Assembly: GCA_029204045.2 (NCBI GenBank)
Contig: CM055077.1
Location: 4,405,586-4,469,585, forward strand
Origin: Tillandsia leiboldiana
Taxonomy: Eukaryota > Streptophyta > Magnoliopsida > Poales > Bromeliaceae
DNA: 64,000 nt
Direction: 5' to 3'
A program made the translations under genes and the position numbers. Below, in pieces: positions 1 through 12,984 of this stretch; the stretch's first letter is position 1; each line of letters opens with the position of its first letter. Under the pieces are notes generated by a model. It was given only the letters and a program-made list of their open reading frames with translations, searched no databases and was not told the DNA's origin.

Positions 1-36
<36 letters not shown>

Positions 37-288
37 TAGAATACTATCGATAGCACCAAGTTATTGATGCTATCAAGTTTTTAGCCGTTGGATGAAAAAA
101 ATATGCGGTTGGGATTATAGTAGGCCCCTAGGGTTTACTAGGTGGTTGGTTGAATAGTAAAAATCTTAGGGGACCACTATAATCCCAACCGTATATCTTT
201 TCATCCAACGGCTGAAAACTTGATAGCACCAATTGTTTGGTGCTATCGATAGTATTCTAGCCGGACTCTGTATATATATATATATAAT
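1..288. repeat. TA-microsatellite-flanked hairpin MITE, family 1 copy A
   Basis: A (TA)n tract at 1-34 runs straight into an inverted-repeat unit (about 35-265). Its left arm begins ctagaatactatcgatagca and its right arm ends with the complement (tgctatcgatagtattctag). A second (TA)n tract follows at 271-286. There is no coding potential, which is the form expected of a non-autonomous hairpin MITE. The flanking TA repeats on both sides suggest insertion into a TA microsatellite. Related copies recur near 1.6-2.3, 11.8-12.9, 14.2 and 57.8 kb. Confidence 0.75.
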
Positions 289-1062
<774 letters not shown>

Positions 1063-1070
1063 ATATATAG

Positions 1071-1604
1071 GCTGGAATGTTATCACTAGCAAACCGGCTC
1101 GTTTGCCACCTATCAGTTTTCGATGATGGAGCTTCCAAATTGACGATCGACATCGTTGAACATGATTTAGACCATTAAAACTATTTAGAAATTAAATTTT
1201 ATATATTTTCGATATTCTTTCCTAGTCCATCAAGTGGGCAAAAAATTGAACGGCTGAAAATAAATATTCTTTAAAAAATAATTATATGAGTATTGTAATC
1301 AAGATCAAGAGTATATATCGTGTTTTGAATAGTTTAAAGAATTTTATAATAAAAAATTAATTAATTTAGATCGATTTACATCGTTAAACGAGCAAAAGAT
1401 TTTATATCTACCATAAAAATTATAAATTTTGTAACTTTTTAATTATAAGATCAATAATATCGAAAAGATTTGAAATTTAATTTCTAAATACTTCTAGTGG
1501 TTTAGATCATATTCAACGGTGTCGATTGTCGATTTAAAAACTATATCATCGAAAACAAATGAGTAGCAACCGAGCCGGTTTGCTACTGATAGCATTACAG
1601 CTAA
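1071..1604. repeat. MITE family 3 with aaaccggctcg-type inverted ends
   Basis: The left arm (ggaatgttatcactagcaaa, then ccggctcg) is matched by the inverted right arm (gagccggtttgctactgata, then gcattaca). The body is AT-rich and noncoding. TA tracts lie on both sides. Partial relatives appear near 7245-7400 and 58100-58140. Confidence 0.65.
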
Positions 1605-1611
1605 ACTATAT

Positions 1612-2277
1612 ATATATATAGGCTATCGATAACACCAAGTCATTGATACTATCAATTTTTTAGCTCTTGGATTAAAATATATGCGGTTAGAATGATAACG
1701 ATCCTCTAAGATTTAGTTCGTAATTGGTGGAATAATATGATCTAAAAGATGGAATAAGTCAAAAGCATAAATAAAAAATTTATAAGCACAAAGTGCTTGA
1801 TATTCTTAAAAACTTTTAAAAACATAGTAATCAAACTATATATAGAATTGAGCTTCTATATTTTTAAAAGTATCAAGTCATTGGTGCTTGTAAATTTTTA
1901 ACACTTGGATGAAAAGATGTGTGTTTAAGATGATAGTGGGCCCATTGGGTTTAGTGAGTTGTTAGTATAATAGAATGATCTAAGGAATGAAATTAGTCAA
2001 AAGGATCTAACGGTAGAAAACTTACAAGCACCAATTGATTGGTGCTTGTACAAGTATAGTAACCGGACTCCTGTACAAGCATCGATTACTATGCTTGTGC
2101 AAGCACCAATCCATTGGTGCTTGTAAGTTTTCTTCCGTTAGATCTATCCCGTTGACTAATTTCATCATTTATGTATATCATTCTATTTAATCAACCACTC
2201 ACTTAACCCAAGGGGCCCACTATCATTCTAACCATACATCTTTTCTTTAAATGGTTAAAAATCTACAAGTACCAATT
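1612..2277. repeat. Three degenerate family 1 MITE copies
   Basis: Units at about 1620-1815, 1850-2070 and 2071-2277 share the caccaagtcattggtgctt block, an internal gtgggcccattgggttta-like block, and inverted ends. The third copy is in opposite orientation to the second and is cut by the CACTA MITE at 2278. No genes are present. Confidence 0.6.
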
Positions 2278-2491
2278 CACTACAACAAAATTATGCTATA
2301 GCGACACTTTTAAGTGTTTCTAAAGTCTAAAAAAAGTGTCGCTGGCAAAAATACCGACACCTATTGTTAGTATTGTTATATGTGCCGTCGCTAGGGTATA
2401 TAACCTAATTTTGGATATAGATGGAATATAAATAGGACCCTTATACAAAAATGTCACAAACATGTATCCCTATAACCTAATTGTTGTAGTG
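2278..2491. mobile_element. Small CACTA-type MITE
   Basis: It starts CACTACAACAAAATTA and ends TAATTGTTGTAGTG, the CACTA-superfamily terminal inverted repeat. Internal motifs such as tagcgacac and gccgtcgctaggg are shared with the elements at 6775-7031 and 37324-37581. At 214 bp it has no coding capacity and would need transposase in trans. No clean 3-bp target duplication is visible here (att against ctg). Confidence 0.75.
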
Positions 2492-2599
2492 CTGCAATGA
2501 CTTGATACTTTTAACTCAATTATATATATATTTAATTAATGGGTTTGGTAAGGATGTCCTTTTGAGTGCCAATATTCCTTCCTGGAGCAAGTAATTTTA

Positions 2600-3070
2600 G
2601 GTATCGTTTGGTAACGGGATAAGCCAGAACTAGCTATTCTGGGGATAGATATAAAGTACGGAACAAGAGTGAAAAAGCGTTTGGTTCGATTCCAGGGATA
2701 AGAGATTTTGTGTTTGGTATGAGAATGAGGAATAAGAAGAATAAAGAGGTGGTGATGATGAGAGTGTATTGGGAAGGAAAAGAAAGAGAGGAGAGAGAGG
2801 GATTTGTGATGATGAGAGTGTATTGAAAAGGAAAAAAGAGAAAGGAGAGAGAGGGATTTGTGATGATGAGAGTGTATTGGAAAAAGAAAAAGGAGGGGAG
2901 GAGGGGTAGTTTGGTAAAAAAAAAATAAAATAAAATAATAGGTAAGAACTGTTGTTCCAGCTTATTCTGTTTGTACTAGAACTACTGTACCGAATAATTC
3001 TTAGTGCGTTTGGTACAATAAAGAGGATAAACCTCTTATTCCCTGTTCTAGCCCCGAAACAAACGGTACC
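2600..3070. mobile_element. Tourist/Harbinger non-autonomous element
   Basis: The ends GGTATCGTTTGG and its inverted match AAACGGTACC are flanked by a TTA duplication (2597-2599 and 3071-3073). These are the 3-bp target duplication and GC-rich ends typical of PIF/Harbinger Tourist MITEs. The interior holds a repeated purine-rich gtgatgatgagagtgtattg block (three copies at 2745-2880), also found in the 9229-10518 element. Confidence 0.8.
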
Positions 3071-3073
3071 TTA

Positions 3074-3222
3074 GGGTATATATAAGTGTACACTCCATAA
3101 GAGGTGTACATCATACACCCCACCCCATTATGGGGTGGGGTGAATTTCACCCGTCACTCGATGTGACGGGTGAAGTGAATACCCACTCCAGGATGGGGTG
3201 GGGGTGTAGCATGTATACATTG
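3074..3222. repeat. Diverged copy of the gtacacccc hairpin MITE family
   Basis: It contains caccccaccccattatggggt and cacccgtcactcgatgtgacgggtg palindromic blocks and tgtaca-type ends. The same blocks occur in the Mutator-like MITEs at 11375-11567 and 42098-48767. It abuts the end of the Tourist element, and I could not identify a clear 9-bp target duplication. Confidence 0.5.
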
Positions 3223-4079
3223 AAATTTAAGATCAATACAAAATATCTTTTTTAGATTGTTAGACTTAATTAACTCTACTATATTGCACTTTAATTTTAT
3301 TTTTATTTGCTATATTATATCATTTTTTATTTCATAAATATTATTGTATTATTATATTTTATCGATGTCTATTTTGTATTTGAATTTTTTTAAAATTTTT
3401 TTATCTTATATATTTTTTTTTTCTCATAGATATTATTAAATTATTTTTTTCTTCAATCTTTATATTATTATTAACAAATTTATATATTATTTTAGATAAA
3501 ATCTAACAATTTTATTAAGAGGCTTTGGTTAAGTAGTAAAAAAGTGTTAAATAAATCTCAATAGTGGAGTAATTAAAGATTTAAAAATTTAAAAATTACT
3601 TTAAATATAATAAAAATTAGTTAATCTTAATTATTTTATCTGCTCTTTGGCGCTACTAAAACTCAAAATTTAACTCGAAATTTCAAATTTGCCCTACTTA
3701 ATTCTAAACTATTATTAATATACAAACCCGTTATAAATAATAATTTGTTGGCTATTAATAATTACACATATATAGACTAAAATTAATGTTTTAAAAAATT
3801 TAACTACAAATATTAAATTCAAATTTTCGAATATATTCAAAAGCTTAGAAGGTAGTTATGCAATAATAGGGTAAATTATACTTTTGGTTTTCCTTAATAC
3901 AAAAGTAATATAAATTAAAAATTAAATTAAATAATAGGACTTAATTGTAATAATTTTAAAAAATTAAGTAAAATATTATAATAAATTAAAATTTAAGGAT
4001 CAAAATATTGTAGGGGTTATAGTTGGGGGTTAAAAAGTGTAATTTACCACTTGTTTAATAATATCTTATGTTAGAGGGC
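3223..4079. other. AT-rich intergenic stretch with a small inverted-repeat element
   Basis: No gene is visible. An inverted repeat at about 3868-4052 (gggtaaattatacttttgg at the left, aaaagtgtaatttacca at the right) looks like another short MITE. The rest is AT-rich sequence with no recognised motif. Confidence 0.5.
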
Positions 4080-4345
4080 CAAAGTGGAACACTACGAAGA
4101 CCGAGAACTAAAAAGCGCGTCAACTGCTTACATACGCACACGCCTCACTCTCGATGACGTGGACTCGGAAAATGTCGAAAAGAAAAAATAATTAAAAAAT
4201 AAAAATAAAATAAAAAGGAATCGCGATCGCACGTCACGGTTACGTCATCTCCGATTCACCCCGATCGTGCGTGGGGCCCACACGTGTCGAGCGAGGGCGA
4301 CGGATGAAGTGGGCAAAGGCGGACCAACGACCGCCGAGTGGGTGA
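4080..4345. promoter_or_regulatory. GC-rich island with clustered ACGT elements
   Basis: Within 270 bp of AT-rich surroundings there are gatgacgtggac, cgcacgtcacg, ggttacgtcatc and a G-box-like cacacgtgtcg. ACGT cores are binding sites for plant bZIP and bHLH factors. No open reading frame with recognisable protein follows on either strand, so this could be the promoter of an unrecognised transcript or the remains of one. A similar island lies at 5300-5640. Confidence 0.35.
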
Positions 4346-5000
4346 ATTGCATGTTAGCCCTGACATTTTACTTAATTTTTGTTCCGTTCTCTGCTTTTTT
4401 ATTTTTTATTATTATTTTTTTTTTCTAGTTAAGTAAGTCCAAATTACTTAGAAATTTTTATTATATTTAAAGAAATTATTTATCTTAGACTCAAAAAATC
4501 CATACCAATATCTTTATAGATATAATGATAAAAATTTATAATTAGTTCTAATATCATGCTATACAAAAGATTAAAATTCATGTTTTCTATTTATATGTTT
4601 ATTTATATATTTATGCACCATGAATTTATTATTTTTTTATTTTACATTTTTAGAATAATTTTATACAGCACACTAGAAACTTATCGAATAGTCGATATAT
4701 TTCTACAAAGTTTAATTTTTTATATTTATTTTTTTAAAAGTTCTAAGATATTTATATATATCTTTCTAGTTTGTTATCGTTAGTTTATTATTTATTTTTA
4801 AACATAATATAAGTGAAATGTTAATTTTATCTTTACAAGTATATTCCTAAAAAAAAATTGAAGTGTTAAAAAATATATTTATGATTAAGTATAATATCTG
4901 AAAGTATAAAAAAATAAATTTATCTCACTCACTCATCAAGATTAAGTATTTAACTATATTTTTCTAAATATATATATGTGAATAATTTAAAATTTTTGAA

Positions 5001-5031
<31 letters not shown>

Positions 5032-5299
5032 TAATTTAAAATTTTTGAAAGAATAAAAATAAAAAATTAAATTATATAAAAAAATATTTATTATTTGATA
5101 TATATTTATATGAAGTTGTATGATATTAATCCTATAATTTTAGTCTAATCGTCTAAGTTTTAGTTATAAAAAATCGAATTAGATGATTGGATTTAAACAA
5201 AAAAATATTTTTTCTCTAATTGAGAGTAGTAGTGAAATACTTTTAAAAGTAATAAACCTTATAGACTTTGAGGACAATAATTAAATCATCGAGTCGTTC
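4346..5299. other. AT-rich intergenic stretch
   Basis: Very AT-rich, with a (TA)n tract near 5000-5028 and a short direct repeat (gaataatttaaaatttttgaaa, given here only by position, 4979-5050). The only open frames are low-complexity Ile/Phe/Tyr runs. I see nothing functional. Confidence 0.5.
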
Positions 5300-5640
5300 A
5301 GGTACTATGGTGCAATTTACCACCAAGGCAACGAGATTTCCGTGTGCGCATAGTAATGGTGCTGGGGGGAGCCAGGGAGGGCCGCGTGGACTTTGAATTT
5401 CGCGTTGGATACGACGAAGAGATAGGGGTGACGTCACGCCTTATCCGAGGTGACGTAGGATTGGTGGGAGAAGATGGTGGGGGTGACGTGGACGACTGAT
5501 ACGCCTCCCCCCTCCATGCAGATCCGAACCGGCGAGGACTTTTCAACGCGACACGTCATCACCGCGTCACCCGTCGTGGGCCCCGCAGCGTACGTACGCA
5601 GATTATGTGATTTTGATGGAGATTTTGAGTGGATGCACAG
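5300..5640. promoter_or_regulatory. Second GC-rich island with ACGT elements
   Basis: Motifs include a full CRE-type palindrome (gtgacgtcacg), gtgacgtaggat, gtgacgtggacg and gacacgtcatcaccg. Short open frames run through it in several phases but none resembles a known protein. The resemblance in motif content to 4080-4345 suggests either related promoter remnants or two sides of one control region split by AT-rich DNA. Confidence 0.35.
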
Positions 5641-6020
5641 TTTTGATAAGGTTTTACGTTTTTTTTTGGGTGGGTAATTAATTTGATTTGAATTTTAAGA
5701 TCTATTTATAATTGTGCATAACCGTAAAGTAAAGGAAAAGAGTAATGCTATTCATTTATTTTATTTATTTTAAAATAAAATATTTTTTATTCGCCATTTT
5801 GAAATGATAAGTAAAATTTATTTCATTCTAAAATAGATGAGGTGTAAAATGTACATCTCAAATAAAGTGTATAAAAAATATTTACTAGAGAAAAATACTA
5901 CTTCTAACACTCCCAAATAAGATATACATTCAGAATAAAATAAATTTTATCGATCATTTCGAACTGACAGCTGAATAAATTTTTATTCTGAGACGAATAA
6001 AATGTCCATCTTATATTTTT
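5641..6020. other. Intergenic, AT-rich
   Basis: A short repeated theme (attttattcatctaaaat-like) runs through 5750-6000. No gene or clear element is visible. Confidence 0.4.
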
Positions 6021-6429
6021 TGCTAAATTATAGAAAACCCTTCTGTAATATTCCGCCTTTTCACTTTGCCCCCTGTCTTTTAAAAGTCTACATTTTGCCA
6101 TTCATAATTACCGAAATATATATTTATCCCCGCCGTCACGATTCCGTAAGTGAGCCGTCAGTTTTTTTAAAAATATTATTAAATATACCCAAAATACCCT
6201 TCAAAAATGGCGGAAAATAAGTCTAAACACCTTTCTTTTTCCTCCCTTGCCTTTTTCCCTCGGATATAAGGTAAGGACATTTTCGTCAATTTACCTCCTC
6301 CGTTAACGCCGTTGCCCCCTAAGGACAATTCGGTAATTAATTACGAGGGGACAAAATATAGGCTTTTAAAAGACAGGGATGCAAAATGAAAAAGCAAAAT
6401 ATTACAAGAGAATTTTCTGTAATTTAGCC
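6021..6429. mobile_element. Mutator-like MITE with 9-bp target duplication
   Basis: Long terminal inverted repeats (tgctaaattatagaaaaccc at the left, ttttctgtaatttagcc at the right) bound 409 bp. TATATTTTT precedes the left end (6012-6020) and follows the right end (6430-6438). A 9-bp duplication with long inverted ends is the Mutator-superfamily signature. There is no coding capacity. Confidence 0.7.
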
Positions 6430-6438
6430 TATATTTTT

Positions 6439-6774
6439 TAAGCATAACTTTTACTTACATATCATTAATAAAATATTTATTATTTCTGCACTATTAATTA
6501 TATGTCACTAAATAAGACAGAATAACTGTAAATCTTACACTATATTTTTAGATAACATTCAGTTAAACATTCTCTTATAATGATTGGCCGGTACTTTTGG
6601 TACTCAGCAATGAAACTGAATACAACTTGGAGGGAAAAGAGTGTTCTAGCTAGGCATTAATGGCAAATTGGAAATTAGCCAAAACAAAATGAGTTACAAG
6701 GATTCAATTCATTAGTACTAGCATAATTTTTTGGGTCAATAGTATGGGCGCAAAAATATCTAAGCGGCGGTTCG
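6439..6774. other. Intergenic, nothing recognised
   Basis: Unremarkable sequence with no element ends or convincing open frame. Confidence 0.4.
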
Positions 6775-7031
6775 CACTACAGTAAAATTATGCTATTACG
6801 ATATTTTTAATTATTTTTAAAAGCTAAAAAAAAATTACTAGCAAAAATATTAATATTTATTATTAATGTTGCTATATGTGTAGTTGTTATAGTGTATAGC
6901 GATACATTATTATAATATGTTCTAAAAATATATCCCTATAATCTAATTTTGAATATAGATAGAATATAGTTATGATATTTATATAAAAATATTACAAAAA
7001 TGTATCCCTATAATCTAATTTTGTTGTAGTG
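6775..7031. mobile_element. Small CACTA-type MITE, diverged
   Basis: It starts CACTACAGTAAAATTATGCT and ends AATTTTGTTGTAGTG. The interior aligns by eye with the MITEs at 2278 and 37324 but has lost many of their CG sites to TA, the pattern left by methylcytosine decay. No intact target duplication is visible. Confidence 0.7.
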
Positions 7032-7058
7032 TTGACTCTATGTAAAATTTTTGTAGAG

Positions 7059-7090
<32 letters not shown>

Positions 7091-8201
7091 TTGCTTTGTA
7101 AAAAAAAAAAAATTAATTATTAACCCCACATGCTTGATTGAAAAAAAAAAATATTATATATTATTTATTATTTATACATAATAATTATCATACTATATAT
7201 TATTATTATTATTAACTTATATTTGTAAATTAAATATATCAAAATTAACGCTATCGGTAGCAACTCCATTGTCATCAATTTTTTTTTCAATAACAGAACT
7301 TTCAAATCGACGATTGATACCATTGAATATGATTTAGACCACTAAAAGTATTATAGAAATCAAATTTTAAATTCTTTTGACATCATTGACTTAATGATGA
7401 AATGATTGTAAAATTATAAATTTAATGATAGATATGAAATATTTGATCGTTTAACAGTGTAAAAAAATAAAAATTAATTAAATTTTGATTAAAAAAATTT
7501 TTAAACTATTTAAAATAAGATTTATACTTTCGATCTTGATTACATGACTTCTATCATCACTTTTTGAATAATACTTATTTTCAGTCACTCATCTTTTTGT
7601 CCACTTGGTGGACAAAAAAAAAATTAACAAAAAAATATAAAATTTTAATTTTAAAATAATTTAAATAATTTAAATTATTGAATCATTTTGAAAGTTTTTT
7701 TATTTAAAATAAATAAATGGCAATGAAGTTTGAACCTAGCTCTCTCTTTCATGAGTGTGTTTGTGTGCACGCATGAGTGGTCCAGTGTGGACCATTCACG
7801 TGCACCACGATTCGATAAATGCCTCAACCATATTTCTTCGTGGCAAGTTCTCGTTTTTTGCAATATATTATTTTTTATATTTGAAAAAAAAAAATTAACA
7901 ATTTTTACAAGGAGCAAACACACCCAGGCTATTTTTTTTCTTTTTAGAAAAAAATCTTCGTTCATTTTTTTAAAAAATAAATTTAACTAAAAATTATAAA
8001 TTAATTAAATTTTAAATTAAAAATTTCAGGTGCCAACAATCAAGTCTCTACCCACTTGTCTTAGAAACGACAAAAAAGCCTAAATAATTAATACTTAAGT
8101 GTTTCATTCTGTGCACGAAAACATAATTACTGAATCGGACCACCCATTTGTATTATTGGTTAAAATAGGTACAAAAGACTAATAAGCAACAAATTCAATA
8201 A
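7032..8201. other. Intergenic with homopolymers and a MITE family 3 remnant
   Basis: Poly-T at 7060-7080 and a short GT run are followed by a family 3-like fragment at about 7245-7400. The central part (7730-7860) is less AT-rich and contains a short palindromic region around ggtccagtgtggaccattcacg. No gene is supported. Confidence 0.45.
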
Positions 8202-9110
8202 GGTGTCGTTTGGTTAGATGTAGTTGTAAAAATAATATAGTTAGAAATACGTACAGTTACAAATATTGCAGTTGCCGGCTGATATTTGTATTTATAAATC
8301 TACCACTTTTTAGATAGAGAGATTAAATTGCTCCCCCTAAATATAAATTAATCATGCTATCTTTTAATTTATTAATTAAAATTTTATATTTATATATAAA
8401 TTTATATATTATAAATTTATATATTTATAAATAATAGTTAATATTATAAAATTATGTATTTATAGATGATTGTACGAAAAAATAAATCATGAGTTGTTTT
8501 TTTTAACAGATGAGCCAAGTATAATTATATAATTTTATTGATTATTTGAATTTGCTATATATCTATAAATAAATAAGTGGATATATGTAATAATTTTATA
8601 TTTTTTAATAATTTTTTAATTTATCTATCGGCAAAATTTAAAATTATCAATATAAATTAAACTTAAAAAATTTATTATGATTCTCTTTTTTTTTTTATCA
8701 AATTTGATAATTAAATTAATTGAAATTTATTACATTAACATAAACAATCATATTCTATAAAAATTTAGAAATAAAACTATTTTTTATATTTTAAATAAAA
8801 TTAATTTTAAAAAATAAATTAATTATTTTACGTAAAATTTGTATTGCTTAAAATCTTTTATTACCATTTATTTATTTACAAGTTTTTTTATATATCTATA
8901 TACAAATAAATATATATTAAATAATTATTTATTTTATTATTTATTTATTTATATTAATTAGTGGGTGATTTTATTTTTCACAAACCGGCTTTATTGTGCA
9001 GTTGTTACTGGAGCAATTAGACTCAACTGCACCAAACCAAACATATGAATTGAGAATGTATGCATTTGCAACCGCAATCTAGTTGCAAAAGCATGCAACC
9101 AAACGACCCC
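8202..9110. mobile_element. Harbinger-type non-autonomous element
   Basis: Ends GGTGTCGTTTGGTT and AACCAAACGACCCC are flanked by TAA on both sides (8199-8201 and 9111-9113). The 909-bp interior is AT-rich and noncoding. The subterminal sequence (gttgtaaaaataatatagtt against gttgcaaaagcatgcaacc) differs from the 2600 and 9229 families, so this is a separate Tourist-like family. Confidence 0.75.
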
Positions 9111-9228
9111 TAAGTTGAATGAGACTGCAGTTCATAATAAATATAATGACAAAAAATCCAACAATTGACTTAGCATCCATGTGAGTTAAGTCAAGTCAAA
9201 GCCCGTGAGCATCTCACTGAGACTTTAA

Positions 9229-10518
9229 GGGTGCGTTTGGAACGGGGTTAAGCTGGAATTGACTAAACCGGGGATAAGTATAAAGTACGGAACTAGAGCT
9301 TAAACTCGTTTGGGATGGTTCCAGGGATAAGAGAATTTGTATTTGGTTTAATAATGAGGAATAGGAGGGATAAAGAGGATAAGATGGATAAATTACCTTT
9401 TTGCCCTCAAAACTTAATATGTGATAAAAATTGTTAAAAACGAATTAGTTCGTTTTAATTAATGGATTAATGATTTAAAAAAATAAAATTAAAATTATAA
9501 TCATAATTAAAATGTATTATTTAAAAATAATATATTTAATTTAATAATTAATTTTTTCAACTTAAAATTTAAATTTAAAATATAAAATTTCAACATTTTA
9601 ATTTTAAAAATTTACAATTATATAATATTAATTTTAAATAATTAATTTTTAACATAAAATTTTTTTAAAATTCGTAAAATTCGTATATTTGCTAAATATT
9701 TATAAATTTTTGCCCACGAGTTTTATTATGTCATTAAAATTTTATAAACTCGTTTTTCTCATTTTAATTAATGAATTATTGGTTTAAAAAAATAAAAATA
9801 AATTTATAATCATAATTAAAATGTATTATTTAAAAATTTTACATTTAATTTAATGTTAACTTTTTTCAAATTAAAATTAATGGATTAATGGTTTAAAAAA
9901 ATGTGATAAAAGTTGTTAAAATCTAATTATTTCGTTTTAATTAATGGATTAATAGTTTAAAAAAATAGAAATAAAATTATAATCATAATTAAATTATATT
10001 ATTTAAAAATAATATTTAATTTAATATTTTATTTTTTCAAATTAAAATTTAAATTTAAAATATAAAATTTCAGCATTTTAATTTTAAGATTTAAAATTTT
10101 ATAATATTTATTTTAAATAATAAATTTTATAATATTTATTTTAAATAATAAATTTAAAATTTTATAATATTAATTTGTGATGATGAGAGTGTATTGGAAA
10201 GAGAGAAAGGAGGTGGGATGAAGGAAAATAGAGAGAGGAGAGAGGGATTAGTGATGATGAGAGTGTATTGGGAAGAGAGAAAGGAGGGAAGAGGAGAGAG
10301 AGTGAGGAGAGAGTTTTTATTAAAATAATATGTTGGGATGAGATAAAGTAGATAAGAAGGATAATATGGTAAAAAATTTTATAGTAAAATAATAGGATGA
10401 GATTTGTTATACCAGCTATTCTCCCTATTCTGGGTTAAGCAATACGTCCAGATGCGTTTGGAAGAATAAGGGGGATAAGGCCGCTATTCCCGTTCCCGTT
10501 CCAATAACAAACGGGGCC
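9229..10518. mobile_element. Tourist/Harbinger element, 1.3 kb
   Basis: Ends GGGTGCGTTTGG and AAACGGGGCC are flanked by TAA (9226-9228 and 10519-10521). Subterminal blocks such as gggataagtataaagtacgg and gtgatgatgagagtgtattg are shared with the element at 2600-3070, so both belong to one family. The interior repeats an aatggattaatggtttaaaa theme three or four times and codes for nothing. Confidence 0.75.
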
Positions 10519-10521
10519 TAA

Positions 10522-11374
10522 GTGTGATAGATGCGTCATTTCTATCAACACGTGCTTTTGAAATAATTAGTCAGTATACAATTGACTTAACGTCTATGTG
10601 TGGTCGTTTCTCGTTAACCAATCCATTAATTATACTGGATCGGGTTTAAAAATTAGAGGCTCCACGAAACACAGATTGGGCTTTTTTTTTTTTAAATCTT
10701 TTTTTGGTCATCTTAATCAGAATCGAAGCCTAAAACAAATTTAATCCAGCCCAAAATTTTACGGGGCCGAGATAAGGGATCGCAATAAATTAAGGTCCGT
10801 AAATATTCTGTGTTCGGATCCGAAGCGAACCCGAATTTCGAACAACATATTGTAGCCAGATCTGGACTCCGTTTAAAATTGGGTGTCGGGATACGAACTA
10901 GCTCGATCAAATACAATTTCAAATTATCTAACTAAAATGGACCGTTACGTATTTAAAATAAAAATATCGCAGTCATAGAAGCAATTTATATATATTTTTA
11001 AAATAAACTATTTAAAACTGTAAAATAAATTAATATAATTTTATTTTATTATTTAAACTATACTAGATGGAACAATCTGGTTTTGGTTCGAATTTTCATG
11101 TTCAATTTTTTTAAAAAAAAATTTGTTCCGTTTTGATTATTTTTTTATTTCAATCGGATCGAATTTGCATTTTGCCATCCCAAATCGGGCTAATTTGAAA
11201 AAAAAAAAAAAAAAATATTTCTCGATCCAATAAATTGGATCCTATTTTGACCGACTTAAATGAAGGAATAAGGATGACCATTATAAAAAATTCTCAATAA
11301 TTGCAAATGGATCCGATCGATCGACATGCACGTGCCACCGCCCCCAAAACGGCCGTTAGAGAGGTAAAATTAAT
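10522..11374. other. Intergenic, no gene recognised
   Basis: The block at 10640-10920 is less AT-rich and carries a 69-codon open frame on the minus strand without family resemblance. A poly-A run lies at about 11199-11215. I see no element ends. Confidence 0.4.
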
Positions 11375-11567
11375 TGGGCGATGCTACCTGTACACCCCTA
11401 ACGGGGTGTACATCCTACATGACCAGTGAAAGAAGCTCCATCCCAGGATGGGGTGGGGTGACCACCCCAGAATGAGATGGGGTGACCAGTGAAAGAAACC
11501 CCATTCCAAGATAAGGTGGGGTGTAAGATGTACACCCCGTCAGGAGTGTACAATTATATTTACCCAA
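11375..11567. mobile_element. Mutator-like MITE (gtacacccc family) with 9-bp target duplication
   Basis: The left end GGGCGATGCTACCTGTACAC and the inverted right end (gtgtacaattatatttaccc) lie between two copies of AAATTAATT. The interior contains tandem caccccaggatgggg-type palindromes. The same family is the host of the Sirevirus insertion at 42.1-48.8 kb. Confidence 0.75.
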
Positions 11568-11765
11568 ATTAATTATAGAGGCTCGACAATTCGAATTTAA
11601 ACCAACTCATATAAAAAAAAAGCCAAAAAAAAAAAGAAGCTTCTCGAATCCTTCCTCTTAGTCAATATTTTTAAAATTGAGTTAGAAACAAATGAAAACT
11701 ATTTATTTCAGAAATAAATATATATTTTAAAATAAATTAAAATTAATATAATTTTGTATTTGAAG

Positions 11766-11767
<2 letters not shown>

Positions 11768-11835
<68 letters not shown>

Positions 11836-12252
11836 CTAGACTGGAATGATATTAATAGCACCAAGTCATTGGTGCTATTAAATTTTTAATTCTTAAATTA
11901 AAAGATTTGTGATTGAGATGATAATGGGTCTCTTGGATTTAATGGGTAGTTGAAAAAATAATAAAATCTAACGAATGAAAATGATCAAAGAGGTTGATCT
12001 AAGGATTGAAAACTCTTTCTATATATGGGAGAGTCTGGCTACTATGCTATCAATAGCATCAAGCATTTGGTGCTATCAAATTTTCTACTCTTGAATCAAC
12101 CCCTTTGATCATTTTTGCCCGTTAAATTTTACTATTTTTTCAACCATCCTTTAAACCCAAGAGACTCAATATCATCTCAACCACACATATTTTAATCTAA
12201 GAATTAAAAACTTAATAGCACCAATAACTTGGTGTTATTAATAGTATTCCAG

Positions 12253-12348
<96 letters not shown>

Positions 12349-12490
12349 CATAGAGCTACTGTACTGTTATGAGTATAAATCCCTTTATATAGGATTATAG
12401 TGGTCCCCCTAGGATTTAGTGGGTTGTTGGTGAAATAGTATACATCATAGGAGACCACTATAATCCTAACTATACATTCCTTTATCCAAG

Positions 12491-12552
<62 letters not shown>

Positions 12553-12795
12553 TCATAAGAGTATATATAGTAAGTTACTATACTATCGATAGCACCAAGG
12601 CATTGATGCTATTAAGTTTTTAGCCTCTGGATTAAGAGATGTGCGCTTAGGACGATAGTGGGCCCTAGGGTTTAATTAGTAGGTGTTTGGGAAAATAGTA
12701 ATGATGTAACGGGTAGAAATAATCAAAGGGGTTGATCTAACGACTAAAAACTTAGTAGTACAGATTGTTTAATGCTATCGATAGCATTCCAGCCG

Positions 12796-12886
<91 letters not shown>

Positions 12887-12984
12887 TAGACTGAAATACT
12901 ATCGATAGCACCAAGTCATTGGTGCTACTAATTTTTTAACATTTGAATTAAAAAATGTGCGATTAGAATAATAGTGGTCCTCTA
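11768..12984. repeat. Cluster of family 1 MITEs embedded in TA/GA/CT microsatellites
   Basis: Microsatellites at about 11768-11834, 12254-12348, 12494-12551 and 12800-12884 alternate with family 1 hairpins at about 11836-12255 (one long or two abutting copies), 12355-12490 (short internal-deletion form) and 12570-12797. The left half of another copy lies at 12886-12984. Each has the gatagcaccaag(g/t)catt block and inverted ends. The last copy is split by the Tourist element at 12985. Confidence 0.65.
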
